Below are positions 61,972 to 64,000 of a stretch of DNA of 64,000 nt, piece by piece (the first letter of the stretch is position 1; each line of letters opens with the position of its first letter). The stretch is taken from assembly GCF_900142205.1 (NCBI RefSeq), contig NZ_FRAA01000002.1:370282-434281 (forward strand). The letters run 5' to 3'. The notes under the pieces are model-generated. The model saw only the letters and a program-made list of their open reading frames with translations, did not search any database and had not been told where the DNA came from. This DNA is from Reichenbachiella agariperforans. GTDB taxonomy: Bacteria; Bacteroidota; Bacteroidia; Cytophagales; Cyclobacteriaceae. The translations under genes and the position numbers were made by a program.

Positions 61972-64000
61972 TTACTGATTCCAAACGACTCGCTGTAGGG
62001 TTCGGTGTGTCTTGGTCGTGACCTCTACTAGGTAGATTCCTGAGCTTAACTGACCCGTGGGTGACCAAATAAACTCGTGAATACCCACAGATTTTTGTTC
62101 ATCACATAGTGTATCGAGCGGCCTGCCGTATAGGTCTATAACCTGAACTTGAAGTGGGCCATTTGATGTCATCTCTACCGAGACGGTCACTTCGTGAGTA
62201 AATGGATTCGGATAAGCGAGGACATGAAAGTCCATAGGGTCTCCCACAGCTAACGTGACACTATTATCCTCTCCGGGGTTGCCATTGTTTCCAAGAGGAT
62301 ACCAGCTGCTTGCTTTGGTGTTGTCGTAGTTGGGGTTTTGGAGTGCCAGCGAAGCGCCTTTGCCATCGGGTGAGGAGGGCCATGGGGCTACCGATTCGTA
62401 GCATACCTCCTCAGCGAGGTTGCCGTCTGCATCGAAGATTCGGACACACTCGGCTTCATTGCCCAATCCGAAATCAAAATCCCCCACTGTAGGGATATTG
62501 CCCTCGTAGTGGGCTGAGAAGTTTTCTACACTGCGGCAGAGTATCAAGAAGCCTCCCGAGGCTAGTGTTGTTTGATCTGGAATCGTAAAGATGTGATCGT
62601 CCTCTCCATCCTTCATCATCCAGCCACTGAGGTCTAGGGTTTGGCCACCCTTGTTGTACAGCTCTACCCAGTCCTCTATGTCTGGATCGTCTGCGGATTT
62701 GTAGAATATTTCATTCACGATCAGGTCATTGAGCGGATTGTCTACCTCTTCGAATACCGCAGTAATTGTTGTGCTCTCGGTCAGAGTAATGTGGGTTTGC
62801 TCGTCGGTCTCATCTATCCCCTCCCATCTGACAAAACGATGACCAGGTTTGGCAATAGCCGTCAGAGGAACAGGTACATTTCTGAAATACTCTCCTGTCC
62901 AGTTGGCTTGATCGATGGTCAGCGTGCTGAGCTGGACAGATCCATAGCTATTGTTGTTGATCTCAACAGTGACCGAAACGGATTGACCGACCGAGAGTGT
63001 AGAACTGACGATATTTTTCATCACAGCAGGTCGCTTCTGAGCAAAGTCACGCATGACATCCGCACGCTCCTTCCAGTAATTGTAGTCTCCATACCACCGG
63101 TTCATGTGGGCTTGGATTTCGTTTTCGATAGTGGCGATTTTCGCTTCCAGATTTTCACTGATATTGGCAGGGAGCCAAGTTGTGTTGAGTTGATCAGCGA
63201 TGGTATTGACGAACTGATGCTTAAAGCTGTCGTTGGTCATCAGCCTGCGGAGGATGAGTGTAGACCAGGGGGGATTGGGCCAGTCTGGTCCGTTGGAAGC
63301 CAGTGCAAAACTCAGCGTATTGTTGCTGTGATCATTTTCTTCCCAAATGCCAAAACCAAAATCAGTATCATAGGCAATCCATCGCCATTTGGCTGTATCA
63401 TTGGCTTCTCGCCAATATTTGATGTTGTTGCCGGGCCAGTCCGTATTGTTGATGAATATGTTGGCACTCTGATAGTAGATGAAGTTTTGGATATCCATCT
63501 GAGTGGCGATATAGGCTAGATCTTCATCTGTGATGGTGCTGTGGTTTTCGAGGTATTGGACGAGTGCAAGGTAGTGCGCTTCGTCCCCATGAACAGGTAT
63601 CCCTGAGGTTTCGAGCATTTCGATCTCGTCACTGTCTACATCGTGGTTGTCGGCGAGGAAATGTTCGTTGACTTTCTCACGCATGTTGTGGATGCCCCAG
63701 TACTCACCGTTGATATAGAGCACTGCAGGTTGGTAGCCTTGTTTGTCTACACTTTCGTGAAAAAGTGACGTGTTGAACCCATCTCTTAGCATGGTGTTGT
63801 TCCAGTCGTTACCGGAGTTGCGTAGAACGATACTTGAAAATTCGTCCAGATCTTTTTGATCGAAGAGCTCGTACTCGATAGGTCCGTCTCCGTAGGATTT
63901 TCTGAAATGTATGGCGAGGGACTTTTGTTCATTGCCCCGGCTATATGCGCCGAATATTTTGGCCCCTGCATGCGCAGAAAACGCAATGTCTCCGTCGGTA
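61972..64000 (-). CDS. CotH-type protein with lamin-tail and T9SS sorting domains (5' end cut)
   Basis: The frame stays open past the right edge of the window; at least 676 residues are visible. The N-terminal part is a CotH kinase-like domain (LRNSGNDW, TMLRDGF, LYINGEYWGIHNMREKVNEH, YDTDFGFG), next an Ig-like segment (GHRFVRWEGIDE), a lamin-tail domain (NEIFYKSADDPDIEDWVELYN, DLSGWMMKDGEDD) and a C-terminal T9SS type A sorting domain (LAYPNPFTHEVTVSV). CotH proteins in spores phosphorylate coat proteins; in T9SS exporters the target is unknown. It is secreted and surface-held. Confidence 0.88.
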   Translation of the reverse strand, partial: TDGDIAFSAHAGAKIFGAYSRGNEQKSLAIHFRKSYGDGPIEYELFDQKDLDEFSSIVLRNSGNDWNNTMLRDGFNTSLFHESVDKQGYQPAVLYINGEYWGIHNMREKVNEHFLADNHDVDSDEIEMLETSGIPVHGDEAHYLALVQYLENHSTITDEDLAYIATQMDIQNFIYYQSANIFINNTDWPGNNIKYWREANDTAKWRWIAYDTDFGFGIWEENDHSNNTLSFALASNGPDWPNPPWSTLILRRLMTNDSFKHQFVNTIADQLNTTWLPANISENLEAKIATIENEIQAHMNRWYGDYNYWKERADVMRDFAQKRPAVMKNIVSSTLSVGQSVSVTVEINNNSYGSVQLSTLTIDQANWTGEYFRNVPVPLTAIAKPGHRFVRWEGIDETDEQTHITLTESTTITAVFEEVDNPLNDLIVNEIFYKSADDPDIEDWVELYNKGGQTLDLSGWMMKDGEDDHIFTIPDQTTLASGGFLILCRSVENFSAHYEGNIPTVGDFDFGLGNEAECVRIFDADGNLAEEVCYESVAPWPSSPDGKGASLALQNPNYDNTKASSWYPLGNNGNPGEDNSVTLAVGDPMDFHVLAYPNPFTHEVTVSVEMTSNGPLQVQVIDLYGRPLDTLCDEQKSVGIHEFIWSPTGQLSSGIYLVEVTTKTHRTLQRVVWNQ

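Noticed and set aside
62641-63519. 292-residue plus-strand open frame
   Set aside because: It lies wholly opposite the CotH-type gene, has no recognisable domain and a residue mix expected from an antisense shadow.

Overview
The window looks like a chromosome segment of a marine-type Bacteroidota, most likely class Cytophagia (Cytophagales). Pointers are: type IX secretion (T9SS) C-terminal sorting domains on two large surface proteins, a HmuY/TonB-dependent heme uptake operon, an IcmF fused mutase, a Rho factor with a long charged insertion, short-LID adenylate kinase, DUF4286, DUF6607 and DUF1571 proteins, TAnnTTTG-like promoter boxes and almost no Shine-Dalgarno sequences. This is inferred from gene content; no database was searched.

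Layout. 1-3.7 kb: rho (cut by the window edge), serS, a GNAT acetyltransferase and a DUF4286 protein. 3.8-12.8 kb: a lone NUMOD4/HNH nuclease-like gene, a TPR-CHAT protease-like protein, an exported OmpL47-type repeat protein, an ABC-2 exporter pair and an exported beta-rich protein. 12.9-18.6 kb: a housekeeping block on the minus strand (hpt, adk, obgE, grpE, dnaJ, plus an M42-like peptidase) and a small membrane protein. 18.6-21.3 kb: an AT-rich island holding a decayed group II intron 3' end, an ORFan, a 190-nt attC-like structured palindrome, a HEPN-domain gene and, just upstream of it, a tRNA-like gene with a hugely extended anticodon arm. 21.3-30.4 kb: a TonB-C protein, OmpA-like protein, bilobed amino-acid-type binding protein, voltage-sensor K+ channel, a Cache-domain pentameric ligand-gated ion channel (pLGIC), an S41 protease and a bile-acid/Na+ symporter family protein. 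30.4-37.6 kb: a candidate small RNA, hemB, a retropepsin-like/PDZ protein, icmF and a LysM/DUF1571 protein. 37.6-46.3 kb: a 1906-residue T9SS adhesin and a LytTR two-component system. 46.4-57.5 kb: serine dehydratase, heme uptake operon, OsmC protein, alcohol dehydrogenase, lactonase. 57.5-64 kb: a TPR / WD40-caspase / DUF3592-like cluster and a CotH-type T9SS protein cut by the right edge.

Most interesting points. (1) The dCache-pLGIC fusion lies convergent to a K+ channel and beside a glutamate-receptor-like binding protein, a possible ligand-to-membrane-potential module. (2) The HEPN gene follows a tRNA-like gene whose anticodon loop is replaced by a long hairpin, inside a cassette-like island with attC-like palindromes into which a group II intron has inserted. 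(3) Near-identical direct repeats, 21 bp apart, lie upstream of both the LytTR kinase/regulator operon and the giant adhesin, predicting a regulatory link. (4) DnaJ has lost exactly the two cysteine motifs that build zinc centre I. (5) A perfect 12-bp inverted repeat overlaps the start codon of the heme receptor gene and is a candidate iron operator.
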